A stretch of 29,949 bases of DNA from Bacteroidota bacterium (GTDB lineage: Bacteria; Bacteroidota; Bacteroidia; Bacteroidales; Prolixibacteraceae): contig JAEYNZ010000110.1 of assembly GCA_023412195.1 (NCBI GenBank), positions 1-29,949 of the forward strand, in the 5' to 3' direction. The position numbers and the translations under genes are program-made. The first letter of the stretch is position 1; each line of letters starts with the position of its first letter. Below the pieces are notes generated by a model, which searched no databases, had not been told where the DNA came from, and saw only the letters and a list, made by a program, of their open reading frames with translations. Below, in pieces: positions 1-7,144 of this stretch.

Positions 1-203
1 TCTTCATTTCCCATTGTTATTACTATGTCACCTTTTATCATGACCTGTTCAATGTTCCGTGTGTAGGAAGAATATTCACTAGCTCCTTTTTTTACAAGCT
101 CTATTACTTCTTTACTTCCCAGTGTAACCTTGCTGAAGGGAGTATTTACCATAAAATCTTTAGCCCATAACTGCTGTAAAGTATTTACATCCTTATTTAG
201 CAC
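1..203 (-). pseudogene. SnoaL/DUF4440 (NTF2-like) protein, partial and probably 5'-disrupted
   Basis: The minus strand reads about 67 codons that resemble the middle of DUF4440/SnoaL-like NTF2-fold proteins: LNKDVNTLQQLWAKDFMVN, then PFSKVTLGSKEV and a segment ending GDIVITMGNE. The 3' end lies outside the window. The 5' end is odd. The frame hits a TAA at 219-221, only five codons beyond a possible GTG start at 201-203, and no ATG is available. Family members normally have a further 15-30 residues or a signal peptide before this point. A run of eight A residues on the minus strand (210-217) sits at the break, but switching to either other frame there does not restore a convincing N-terminus. 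I infer a decayed or frameshifted gene; a shortened GTG-start protein remains possible. The molecular role of such small NTF2-like proteins is usually unknown. Confidence 0.5.
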
Positions 204-252
204 TTCCTGTTTTTTTTCTTAATAAAGTTTGCTTTAAGACAAAATTATTCTT

Positions 253-275
253 TACTTTGTAACTCAAAGTACTTT
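253..275. promoter_or_regulatory. palindrome pair between divergent genes, candidate operator
   Basis: TACTTTG (253-259) and CAAAGTA (265-271) form a perfect 7-bp inverted repeat with a 5-base spacer. The second arm overlaps another perfect palindrome, AAAGTACTTT (266-275). The pair lies in the short AT-rich space between the minus-strand SnoaL-like fragment and the plus-strand membrane protein gene at 309. A dimeric repressor site is the natural reading, but the cognate regulator is unknown. Confidence 0.35.
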
Positions 276-308
276 TAATTAGAAAATATCATTATTAAAA
301 CATTTTAT

Positions 309-578
309 ATGAAAAACAAAAGACTTCTTCTCATTCTGGCAGCTGCGGCCGTATTGCTGCTGATCCCATTCATAGCAGGGTTCGACTGGTCACCGATGGA
401 CTATGTCATCATGGGTTTCCTGTTGTTGGTTACCGGGTTATCTTCTGAAGTTGTATTACGGAAATTTAAAGATACGAAGCAGCGGATTCTTATTGTTGGT
501 GTAGTTCTATTGGCTTTCTTCCTGGTATGGGCTGAACTGGCAGTAGGGATTTTCGGTACTCCTTTTGCCGGCTCTTAA
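309..578 (+). CDS. small three-helix integral membrane protein, function unknown
   Basis: This 89-residue protein is almost entirely hydrophobic. Three membrane segments can be seen at about residues 5-24, 31-48 and 58-81. A short basic/polar loop (RKFKDTKQR, about 51-59) separates the second and third. It ends in a motif rich in aromatic and small residues, WAELAVGIFGTPFAGS. I recall similar short uncharacterised membrane proteins with a conserved WAELAVGIF-like ending in Bacteroidota, but I cannot name a function. There is no lipobox or cleavable signal peptide, so it is probably an inner-membrane protein. The start is the first ATG after the AT-rich divergent region and has no obvious Shine-Dalgarno sequence. 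It converges on the PAP2 gene, 78 bases away. Confidence 0.75.
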   Translation: MKNKRLLLILAAAAVLLLIPFIAGFDWSPMDYVIMGFLLLVTGLSSEVVLRKFKDTKQRILIVGVVLLAFFLVWAELAVGIFGTPFAGS

Positions 579-642
579 ACCGGTTGCCGGCATCGGGAAG
601 GTTCTTACTTTTAAGCAGAAGTTTTCATTTCTGTGGCAAGGG

Positions 643-657
643 GAAAGGCTGCCTTTC
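643..657. terminator. short hairpin at the convergent gene ends
   Basis: GAAAGGC and GCCTTTC form a perfect 7-bp inverted repeat with a one-base centre. It touches the stop codon of the PAP2 gene, between that gene and the plus-strand gene ending at 578. No clear T-tract follows on either strand, so a terminator role is weakly supported. Confidence 0.25.
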
Positions 658-1481
658 TAAAATTCATAAATCAGGCTTAGCCCTTTCTGATGGCCATTGC
701 CAAAGGGGAAAATATCCAGCCGTCTGAGGTGTTTGTTATCCCATTTGTATTGATGGGTGAGGTAAACGAATTCGGTTGAAAGGATGCCAATACCTGCTCC
801 CATCAAAACATCGGGAAACCAGTGTGCATTTTTTGCCATCCTCATGATCCCTGTTGCCGCTGCTCCTGTATAGGCGCCTATGCTGTACCATGGACTCAGC
901 TCTCCGTATTCCCTGTGCATGAAATGGGCAAAGGTGAAGGCTGTGGTTGTATGGCCCGAAGGAAAGGAATGCCCTTCAAGATTTGGCCTTGGTGCTCCCA
1001 CCCACACCTTCAGACGGGTGGTAATAAAACTGCTTAAGAGGATACTTTTTGCTGCCAGTGCCGAGCGGTTCCCGAAATTGTTTTTGCCTTTTACTCCCGA
1101 AAGATTCAACAGGTAAACTGCCGCCAGCGGTGCATACTGCCCGTAATCATCAAGGTGGCCCCTGTACGAAAAGTGTTCCTGCATGAAATCCCTGACACCT
1201 TCCTTTGCCCCCGGCATTAAATGAAAAGCTGTCCCGCCCGCAATCAGCAGGGAAGGGGTAATCCAGGGTTTTAATCCTTTTCTCCCTTCCCCATACCTGA
1301 AATCCAGCCGGTGGATGGAATCCTGATGAAAATAATTGAAGGCTTCGGGAACAGTAACCGGAACTGAGGTTGCTGATAAAGCAGAATATTTTGTTTCATC
1401 TGCAGGTGTGAAGGCAAATGTGTTTTGTGCGGAAATGATGATCAGGAGGAACAACCGGGAGAGGTTACGGAAGATTCTCAT
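657..1481 (-). CDS. exported PAP2-family phosphatase
   Basis: This is a PAP2/phosphatidic-acid-phosphatase superfamily protein, a vanadium-haloperoxidase-like hydrolase of lipid or prenyl pyrophosphate phosphates. Counting from the upstream ATG at 1496, all three phosphatase motifs are present: KX6RP (K163 to R170-P171), PSGH (179-182) and RX5HX3D (R219, H225, D229). An N-terminal hydrophobic signal sequence ends near AFAF/TPAD, so the catalytic domain is probably periplasmic or membrane-attached. Two starts are possible. ATG at 1496 overlaps the upstream hydrolase stop (ATGA); ATG at 1481 has GGGAG five bases before it and gives a typical MRIFRNLSR signal-peptide start. I prefer 1481. It is co-transcribed with the hydrolase. 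The substrate is not readable from sequence: undecaprenyl-pyrophosphate, phosphatidylglycerophosphate and lipid A phosphates are all possible. Confidence 0.85.
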   Translation of the reverse strand: MRIFRNLSRLFLLIIISAQNTFAFTPADETKYSALSATSVPVTVPEAFNYFHQDSIHRLDFRYGEGRKGLKPWITPSLLIAGGTAFHLMPGAKEGVRDFMQEHFSYRGHLDDYGQYAPLAAVYLLNLSGVKGKNNFGNRSALAAKSILLSSFITTRLKVWVGAPRPNLEGHSFPSGHTTTAFTFAHFMHREYGELSPWYSIGAYTGAAATGIMRMAKNAHWFPDVLMGAGIGILSTEFVYLTHQYKWDNKHLRRLDIFPFGNGHQKGLSLIYEF

Positions 1482-1492
1482 AGTGTCTCCCG

Positions 1493-2272
1493 TCATCCTG
1501 AAATGCTTTTTATAAACTGTATGGAGCGCTGGTTAAACACATCCGGCTGATCTATATTACATACATGTCCGCTGTTACGGATAACTTCAAGTTTCGAATT
1601 GAAATGTTTCTTTACCAGGTCGCTAACCATGGGCAGGAACATGTGATCACGCTCTCCCATGATATAGAGCACAGGGGCTGAAGCCTCCTTAACAAGGAAC
1701 TCCTTCAGGTTGTGCCTGATTTCATCTGTCATGTGCAGCCATTTCCTGAATTCCTTTTCACCTAGCTGTATGGCCTCCCTGATGAATAATTTCCGGGAAT
1801 GTGCATGTTTCTTCGACGGAATCAGGATCCATGCATTCAACTTGTAAAGCCACATATAGGGTAAAATGGAGTTCAACAGTTTTGCCAGGCTCACCAGAAC
1901 ATTGATTCTTTTGTTGAACTGGACAATGGCTCCTCCCAGAATAATAGAAGCAGCCCTGCCCGGTGCCAGTTTGTCGATTGCCCTGATGATGATGCAACCA
2001 AGGGAGATTCCCACGAAGTGGGCTTTTTCAATGTGCAGGTAATCCATAGTCTTTACCACATCAAGGGCGATTTCCTCAAACCTGTACATTTCTTCTTTTG
2101 AATAATGTGCCTTCGATTTTCCATGCCCGCGAAGGTCGACAAGCAATACGTTAAAATGCTTTTTAAAATCACGCAGTTGTCTGAACCAAACTACATTGCT
2201 GCCGCCGGCACCATGGATAAATACTACCCATGTATCGGATGTTTTATGTCGGAATATTTTATGATACAACAT
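1493..2272 (-). CDS. alpha/beta-hydrolase fold protein
   Basis: This 259-residue protein has the standard alpha/beta-hydrolase layout. HGAGG (20-24) would form the oxyanion-hole loop, and DLRGHGKS lies at about 46-53. The nucleophile elbow is GISLG with Ser90. Asp209 lies in MGERDHMF and His236 in NSGHVCN, completing a plausible Ser-Asp-His triad. There is no signal peptide, so it is probably cytosolic. The lid region (about 118-190) is rich in aromatic and basic residues (WLYKLNAWIL, IPSKKHAHSRK), which may suit a lipid-like or amphipathic substrate. Its stop overlaps or immediately precedes the PAP2 start, so the two are translationally coupled. It is separated from the upstream ThuA gene by a hairpin. 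Esterase, lipase or C-C hydrolase activity cannot be separated from sequence alone. Confidence 0.85.
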   Translation of the reverse strand: MLYHKIFRHKTSDTWVVFIHGAGGSNVVWFRQLRDFKKHFNVLLVDLRGHGKSKAHYSKEEMYRFEEIALDVVKTMDYLHIEKAHFVGISLGCIIIRAIDKLAPGRAASIILGGAIVQFNKRINVLVSLAKLLNSILPYMWLYKLNAWILIPSKKHAHSRKLFIREAIQLGEKEFRKWLHMTDEIRHNLKEFLVKEASAPVLYIMGERDHMFLPMVSDLVKKHFNSKLEVIRNSGHVCNIDQPDVFNQRSIQFIKSISG

Positions 2273-2334
2273 CAGGCTAAAATCTTTACTATAATTACAA
2301 CTGCAAATCCATTTCTTTGTTGACTGAAACTATC

Positions 2335-2368
2335 AATTCCCATACCGTAAAATCAGGTATGGGAATTG
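2335..2368 (-). terminator. hairpin after the ThuA-like gene
   Basis: CAATTCCATACC (2335-2346) pairs with GGTATGGGAATTG (2356-2368) with one bulged base and a 9-base loop. It lies 38 bases past the ThuA-like stop and upstream of the hydrolase start. It would end the ThuA-containing transcript or stabilise its 3' end. In the direction of transcription the following bases are only moderately T-rich. Confidence 0.45.
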
Positions 2369-2406
2369 TCTCATAAATAACAGCAATTTTTATTACCGTT
2401 AAAAAC

Positions 2407-3219
2407 TTATTTTTTGCCCGGATAAACAGGGCTCATCCACTCTTCCTTAGGCAGATATTTGCTGCCGCTGGCCCAGCGGATACCGCGGATTATTATTTCC
2501 ATGGCTTCGGGTGAGTCAAGATCTTTGGCAACATGTCCTGCCGAAAAGTAAAATAACCGCCCTTTTCCATAGGTCTTTTTCCAGGCAACCGGAATGACAG
2601 CCTTGTCAATCCAGTCGTTGTGAGCACCAGTAAACGTGGTGGTGGCCAGAACTTTTACATTTGGATCGACATGCATGTAATATTGCTCTGAATGCATTTT
2701 AAAATCGTTGATTCCACGGGTCACAGGATCATTTTTATCTGTGATTTCTACCGTATAGTCGATGATGTTGCCCGGATGTGCTACCCACTGGCCTCCAACC
2801 ATGTACTGGTATTCGGTATTTTCCCTGAATGAATCACCCAATCCGCCGTGGATTCCAGCAATGCCTGCCCCGTTCCTGACAGCATTCAGCAGTCCTTTTT
2901 CCTGGTCACCTTTAATTTTTCCCATCGTCCATGCCTGAATGATCAGGTCGAATGTCGGCATGAGTTTATCATTTGCATAAATACCCAGCGAATCTGATAC
3001 TGTGACGACTGCACCCAGTTGCTCGAGCCGTGGTTTGATCTTTTCGGTAACCTGCCGTGGTTCATGTCCTTCCCATCCTCCCCATACCATCAGGATTTTC
3101 TTTCCTTTAAGTGAAGGCAATTCATCGTTTTGTGCAAATCCTGCTAAAGGACCAGCCATCATGAACAGAAGGCTTAATGCTGTTAATGTGATTTTTGCAT
3201 TTGATAATTTCGTAATCAT
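2407..3219 (-). CDS. exported ThuA-like domain protein
   Basis: This 270-residue protein has an N-terminal signal peptide (hydrophobic core about 10-29, ending GFAQ) followed by a ThuA-like, class I glutamine-amidotransferase-type fold. Family-typical segments are VWGGWEGHEP (45-54), GAGIAGIHGG (117-126), GGQWVAHPG (142-150), HSEQYYMHVDP (176-185), PVAWKKTYGKGRLFYFSAGH (210-229) and a C-terminal IRGIRWAS. ThuA was named from trehalose utilisation in Sinorhizobium, where it acts in 3-keto-disaccharide metabolism; other members have diverse or unknown roles. Here it follows the GH5 gene by 51 bases and probably shares its transcript. Its export places it in the periplasm with the other sugar enzymes of this block. 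The exact reaction is unknown. Confidence 0.85.
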   Translation of the reverse strand: MITKLSNAKITLTALSLLFMMAGPLAGFAQNDELPSLKGKKILMVWGGWEGHEPRQVTEKIKPRLEQLGAVVTVSDSLGIYANDKLMPTFDLIIQAWTMGKIKGDQEKGLLNAVRNGAGIAGIHGGLGDSFRENTEYQYMVGGQWVAHPGNIIDYTVEITDKNDPVTRGINDFKMHSEQYYMHVDPNVKVLATTTFTGAHNDWIDKAVIPVAWKKTYGKGRLFYFSAGHVAKDLDSPEAMEIIIRGIRWASGSKYLPKEEWMSPVYPGKK

Positions 3220-3270
3220 CCGTATAAGGTTTATTTGATTTATTCTGACTAGTAAAAATAAGAATAGTTT

Positions 3271-4269
3271 TTACTTCCCTGCCAAAACTTTTTTGAAAAA
3301 TCTACCCTGGCGTGAGGGGGTAAAATTCCAGTCGGTGATGAGTGTGGGTCCCCAGTGTGGATCAAAACACCATATAGTGTAGGAAATCCCTTTTTTGGCA
3401 AAGTAAGCCATGATCGCTTCGCCGTATGATTCGTCGGAAATGCACGGAATATGCGCACCCCTTTCATCAGGGCCCATAAACCCGAATTCAGTAGCCATAA
3501 TAGGGTAGTGGTCTGCCACATGTCCCCAGTCTTTTTCCCACTGCGGTTCCCATGGTTTATCTCTTTTCTGGGGATAAGGGTGGGTTACGTAAGCCACGTT
3601 TTTGCGGTTTACCGGATTTTTGACTGTTTCATCGAGGAAATATCCCCAGTTCATGCCTGCTACAAGATAAACTTTCTGATCATCAACCTTATTGATTTCA
3701 TCGATCAGTTTTTCCATGGTTGGCCTCCATGTTGCCCATGTTAGCTCTCCCAAATCACCTCCCTGGGAAGTGGGTTCATTATACAGTTCGAAAAAAGCAA
3801 CGGTTGTATTGCCCTTATAACGCTCAGCAACCGTTTTCCAGAATTTTACAGTCTCGTCCCATGAGGTATTATACATCGGGCGGAACCATTTTTCTTCATT
3901 AAGGTTACCGATAGAATGCCAGTCCATAATGACATACATATCAAGTTCTGTAGCCCACTGAATGCCGTCGTCCATCATTTTAAAATAGGCTTCCCAACCC
4001 CTTTGATTCAGCCGGGTCGGATGAACTGCAAACCGCACAATATTGCAGCCCCAGTTACGGGCTTCCTCAAAATACCGCCTGTTCCACTGTCCCTCCTTTT
4101 CAAGCTTATCAGGATCGGAAAAGCTGACCCCCTTGAACCGGATGGTTTCTCCTGTTTCTGTTACGAAGTTTTTGCCATCGACTCCAATCTTCGGAAGGCT
4201 TTTCCCATAGGCGGCACTTGCAGAAAGAACAATTGTTGCCAGAATAATGAAGGAATAAATTTTTTTCAT
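3271..4269 (-). CDS. exported glycoside hydrolase family 5 protein (cellulase/mannanase type)
   Basis: This 332-residue protein has a signal peptide (MKKIYSFIILATIVLSASAAYG) and a single GH5 catalytic domain. The core features of clan GH-A are visible: R79 in NIVRFAVHP, DWHSIG (116-121), the acid/base Glu165 in ELYNEP (161-166), the HPY motif (230-232), the nucleophile Glu261 in ATEFGF, and Trp300 in the last barrel strand. GH5 enzymes retain configuration and cut beta-1,4-glucans, mannans and related polymers; the subfamily cannot be fixed by eye. No carbohydrate-binding module and no T9SS tail are present, so a periplasmic location is likely. The neighbouring mannobiose operon makes a beta-mannanase or mannoside hydrolase attractive, but this is inference. 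It lies between the GH20-like gene (105 bases upstream) and the ThuA-like gene. Confidence 0.88.
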   Translation of the reverse strand: MKKIYSFIILATIVLSASAAYGKSLPKIGVDGKNFVTETGETIRFKGVSFSDPDKLEKEGQWNRRYFEEARNWGCNIVRFAVHPTRLNQRGWEAYFKMMDDGIQWATELDMYVIMDWHSIGNLNEEKWFRPMYNTSWDETVKFWKTVAERYKGNTTVAFFELYNEPTSQGGDLGELTWATWRPTMEKLIDEINKVDDQKVYLVAGMNWGYFLDETVKNPVNRKNVAYVTHPYPQKRDKPWEPQWEKDWGHVADHYPIMATEFGFMGPDERGAHIPCISDESYGEAIMAYFAKKGISYTIWCFDPHWGPTLITDWNFTPSRQGRFFKKVLAGK

Positions 4270-4349
4270 GTAATGTGTTTAAAATTTTTATGCGATCAAT
4301 TGATTAAATATCCTGCCTGCTGGTTCTTATAAATAATATATCATACTGG

Positions 4350-4361
4350 CAGGTTTACCTG
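4350..4361. promoter_or_regulatory. short palindrome in the GH20-like to GH5 gap
   Basis: CAGGT and ACCTG (4350-4361) are inverted around two bases, between the GH20-like stop and the GH5 start. GGCAGG (4348-4353) can alternatively pair with CCTGCC (4312-4317). The site could be an operator or an mRNA-processing hairpin. Evidence is limited to symmetry. Confidence 0.2.
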
Positions 4362-4374
4362 ATTGAATGTCTTT

Positions 4375-5451
4375 TTATAGTTTCCAGGCCTTGCTAAGGG
4401 CCTTGAAGCTGTCGGCCGAGGTATCAACCCTCTCCGGTGAAGCTTTTCCGTAATAGCTGTCCATGAAATTTTTAGCCGATCCCCAAACAGTCTGCAACAT
4501 GCCCTGGTAGCGTGGTTTCATATCTTTTGTGGCTGTCTGGATGAACATGCGCATCATCTTTTCCTGTTCCACTGCAACTTCAGGAGTCCTCCATGGACAA
4601 GTAACCACATTTAATCCCTTTGCAGCAAACACTACTGCTGTTGGATCAGGCCTTTCATAGTGCCAGTCGCAAATAACCACATCTTTTGGAATCATGTCTA
4701 TTGCCCGGTGGGTATTATTGTAACTTCCTTCCCATAAACCAATTCCAGTGGTTTTACCGTCGATAAGGCGGTCGCCCCACATCCATAATTCAGCACCATT
4801 TTTTGCCAGGTGATCCCTGATCCTTGTTACTTCATCGGCAAACAGTTCAGCTTTATCATGTCCATAGCACCTTGGGCACTGCTCATGGCCTATATAAAAT
4901 ACCTCATCGAGCCCTGCATGAAAGCCATCGGTTTCAAACACCTCAACAATTTCGTCAACCAGGGCAAATACTACCTTGTGCACATCCGGGTGTCGCGAGC
5001 AATAGCTTTTGCAATATAATCCATCTTCATTTGGCCACTCATATTTCTCAGGAAACTGAACCTTTGGGGTTTCATCAAATTCAGGGTAAACTTCCAGCAG
5101 TTTTCCTACAGAACTGTGCCACGACTGGTGCCCCAGCAGGTTAATCTGCGGCATCAGCCTGATATTGTTTTTACGGCAGACTTCCACCAGCTTCTTAACA
5201 TCCTCCTTTTTCAGTGGGTTATTCCCTCTTAATTCGGGATGCGACTGGTACTCGTATCCCCAGTCAACTCTAAGAACCAGCAGGTTTAAACCGGCAGGGG
5301 CCAGTTCTTCATCAATAAATTGCGTAAAAGCATCCACCTGGTCGACGGAAGGGGCGGCGATGCACATTCCCCGGACAGGATATGGTGCCTGGCCAAAACT
5401 CAACATTGAAAGTGTAAGTAAAGAAATGAGGAATGAAGTCAGTTTTTTCAT
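4375..5451 (-). CDS. exported GH20-like hexosaminidase-fold glycoside hydrolase
   Basis: This 358-residue protein has a signal peptide (MKKLTSFLISLLTLSMLSFG, cleavage near GQA). Its catalytic barrel resembles glycoside hydrolase family 20. The key match is HAGLDEVFYIG (178-188), equivalent to the HxGxDE signature, with Asp182 assisting and Glu183 as acid/base in substrate-assisted catalysis. An early strand, LLVLRVDWGYEY (57-68), and MPQINLLGHQSWH (100-112) fit the family. It lacks the N-terminal GH20b domain and is shorter than canonical hexosaminidases. Cysteines at C147, C151 and the CPRC pair (192-195) around the active-site loop could bind a metal or form disulfides. Relation to the family is likely, but hexosaminidase activity is not assured. 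It appears to be first in a minus-strand series with GH5 and ThuA. Confidence 0.75.
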   Translation of the reverse strand: MKKLTSFLISLLTLSMLSFGQAPYPVRGMCIAAPSVDQVDAFTQFIDEELAPAGLNLLVLRVDWGYEYQSHPELRGNNPLKKEDVKKLVEVCRKNNIRLMPQINLLGHQSWHSSVGKLLEVYPEFDETPKVQFPEKYEWPNEDGLYCKSYCSRHPDVHKVVFALVDEIVEVFETDGFHAGLDEVFYIGHEQCPRCYGHDKAELFADEVTRIRDHLAKNGAELWMWGDRLIDGKTTGIGLWEGSYNNTHRAIDMIPKDVVICDWHYERPDPTAVVFAAKGLNVVTCPWRTPEVAVEQEKMMRMFIQTATKDMKPRYQGMLQTVWGSAKNFMDSYYGKASPERVDTSADSFKALSKAWKL

Positions 5452-5620
5452 TGGTTATAAATTATTCATTGTGGCGGCAATTTAATAAATTCAGTTGAAA
5501 AGAAAAACTAATGGGTTAAATAACCAAGTCAGTTTCTGAACATAAGCAAATCATATGATGCTTTGGAAATTTTTACAGCCACTGTCAATCTTCCAATTAA
5601 GTTTAAAGTGGCTTTTTCCG

Positions 5621-5642
5621 TATACCAACTATATACCAACTC
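5621..5642. repeat. tandem 11-base direct repeat
   Basis: TATACCAACTA is followed directly by TATACCAACTC, two copies differing only in the last base. The 11-base period is close to one helical turn. It lies about 170 bases upstream of the GH20-like start on the minus strand, so it could be a direct-repeat regulator site. Confidence 0.4.
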
Positions 5643-5767
5643 CAGATTAAATTCAATTAAACCTTGACCAGGTATAGCTTTGAACGGGTGAATTCATAAT
5701 CGGGAAAAGTTACCTAATATGATTTCCACAAATCTTAAGCAGGTCATAAATGAGGGCATACAAAATG

Positions 5768-5804
5768 AAAAGAGGCTGCCTGGATTGCCCCGAAAGCCTC
5801 TTTT
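5768..5804 (-). terminator. Rho-independent terminator of the Tat Gfo/Idh gene
   Basis: AAAAGAGGCT (5768-5777) and AGCCTCTTTT (5795-5804) form a perfect 10-bp stem with a 17-base loop. It begins 36 bases past the stop codon of the minus-strand Gfo/Idh gene. Read on the minus strand, the distal arm ends in TTTT followed by CATTTTG, a reasonable U-rich tail. Confidence 0.7.
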
Positions 5805-5839
5805 GAAGAACCTGCAGATATTGCAGGAACTGGTCTGAA

Positions 5840-7144
5840 TTAATAGTTGTTATAGTTCCATTTGCCCCGGTAAGGCCGTCCTACCATTAGGTTTGCGGAA
5901 GCATCGCCTTCAAACCTTTCGGCCTGCGGGTTCCACATCAGCGGGCGTTGCAGTTCATAAGCTATGTTTACTACATTGCAAAGGGAAGCTGTACGGTGGC
6001 CAACCTCTACGTCTGAAACCGGCTTACTGCGTTTTTTGATTGCATCAACCCAGTCCTGGTAATGGTTGTCGCTGAAATAAACGCGCTTATCGGTCTCTTT
6101 CAGTTCAGCCTTGGCCAGTTTGTCATTGGGGAAGGTGCGCAGGAATTCACGGCTGACTTCAATTCTTCCTTCAGTACCAATAAACTGTACTGCATTAAAG
6201 TCTTTTTGTGTACCCCACTGTTTGTGGTTCATGCGTACACCATTTTCATAGATCATTGAGAGGCCGGTTTTTGGATCTTCCACTGCAGGTGGTATGAAGT
6301 TTACCGGTCCTGAGTTATCCATACCCAGCGCCCACTGTGCAATGTCGAACATGTGTGCACCCCAGTCTGTAATCAGGCCGCCGCCGAAGTCGCGGTATCC
6401 ACGCCACCAAGCCCATGGTCCGTCTACAGTCAGCGGAGCAAGATCCTGGTGATAACCCCGGTATACCGATGGACCTACCCATTCGTTCCAGTCCAGGCCT
6501 TCAGGAACCTCCTGGGTTGGAAGATTGCACTGTTTAACTGGGTCGCCTACACTTACATTAATTTCTTTTATATCACCAATGTATCCGTTTCTTACCAGTT
6601 CCACTGCATGGCGGAAGTCGCGCCACGAACGCTGCATGTTGCCGGTTTGAAACACCCGGTCGTATTTGCGGGTGGCGTTTACCATTGCACGTCCTTCAGC
6701 TACTGTAAGGGCGAGCGGCTTCTCGCAATAGATGTCTTTTCCTGCCTTCGCAGCATCTATGGCTATCTGGGCATGCCAGTGGTCGGGAGTCACGATTACA
6801 ACTGCATCAACATCCTTGCGGTCGAGCAGTTCACGATAATAGTGGTAAGGTTCAACCTGTACATTCAGGCCTTTGGCCGAATTGTTCTTGTTGGCCGACT
6901 GCACAAAGTTGTCGAGTTTGCTTTTGAATACATCGCATGCAGCAACAGTAACTGTCTCCTTACATCTGCCAATGCCATTCAGCAGTGTCGGCACCTGTTT
7001 GCCTGTACCTATATAACCAACATTGATACGGTCGTTGGCGGCAACAAAACCACTTCCACCCAAAACGTGCCGGGGGATAATGGTAACAGCAGCAGCTCCT
7101 GCAGCTGCTTTCCCAATGAAATTTCTTCGGTTCATTTTATTCAT
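5840..7144 (-). CDS. Tat-exported Gfo/Idh/MocA family oxidoreductase
   Basis: This 434-residue protein starts with a twin-arginine signal, MNRRNFIGKAAAGAAAVT, so it is exported folded with its nicotinamide cofactor. The Rossmann part shows GYIGTGKQ (43-50), VTPDHWHAQIA (118-128) and the CEKPLAL motif (140-146) that carries the conserved catalytic Lys142. The C-terminal half (WWRGYRDFGGGLITDWGAHMF region) has the bacterial-type Gfo/Idh C-terminal domain. Such Tat-dependent members are abundant in Bacteroidota and Planctomycetes and include glycosidase-like GH109 enzymes and 3-keto-sugar-forming dehydrogenases; which applies here is unknown. It appears monocistronic, ended by the hairpin at 5768-5804, and sits upstream of the exported GH20-like, GH5 and ThuA genes, suggesting a role in periplasmic glycoside processing. 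Confidence 0.9.
   Translation of the reverse strand: MNKMNRRNFIGKAAAGAAAVTIIPRHVLGGSGFVAANDRINVGYIGTGKQVPTLLNGIGRCKETVTVAACDVFKSKLDNFVQSANKNNSAKGLNVQVEPYHYYRELLDRKDVDAVVIVTPDHWHAQIAIDAAKAGKDIYCEKPLALTVAEGRAMVNATRKYDRVFQTGNMQRSWRDFRHAVELVRNGYIGDIKEINVSVGDPVKQCNLPTQEVPEGLDWNEWVGPSVYRGYHQDLAPLTVDGPWAWWRGYRDFGGGLITDWGAHMFDIAQWALGMDNSGPVNFIPPAVEDPKTGLSMIYENGVRMNHKQWGTQKDFNAVQFIGTEGRIEVSREFLRTFPNDKLAKAELKETDKRVYFSDNHYQDWVDAIKKRSKPVSDVEVGHRTASLCNVVNIAYELQRPLMWNPQAERFEGDASANLMVGRPYRGKWNYNNY

Larger units (their letters stand above)
5452..5839. other. AT-rich intergenic region with repeats, no gene
   Basis: This gap separates the Gfo/Idh stop from the GH20-like start, both on the minus strand. It holds the terminator-like hairpin at 5768-5804, a small inverted repeat CCTGCA/TGCAGG (5811-5827), a tandem 11-mer (5621-5642) and an inverted repeat AGCCACT/AGTGGCT (5577-5583 and 5607-5613). 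No convincing coding frame is seen. No minus-strand TAnnTTTG box was found close to the GH20-like start, so its promoter is not identified. Confidence 0.5.

Noticed and set aside
568..593. GCCGGC repeat near the end of the small membrane protein gene
   Set aside because: Each copy is self-palindromic and no T-tract follows, so a terminator call is not supported.
3251..3275. AGTAAAAA/TTTTTACT inverted repeat across the GH5 stop codon
   Set aside because: The stem is wholly A/T-rich except two pairs and lies within an operon, so it is unlikely to terminate.
5672..5679. Exact TAnnTTTG box (TAGCTTTG) on the plus strand
   Set aside because: No plus-strand gene follows for 1.8 kb, so it is probably a chance match in AT-rich DNA.
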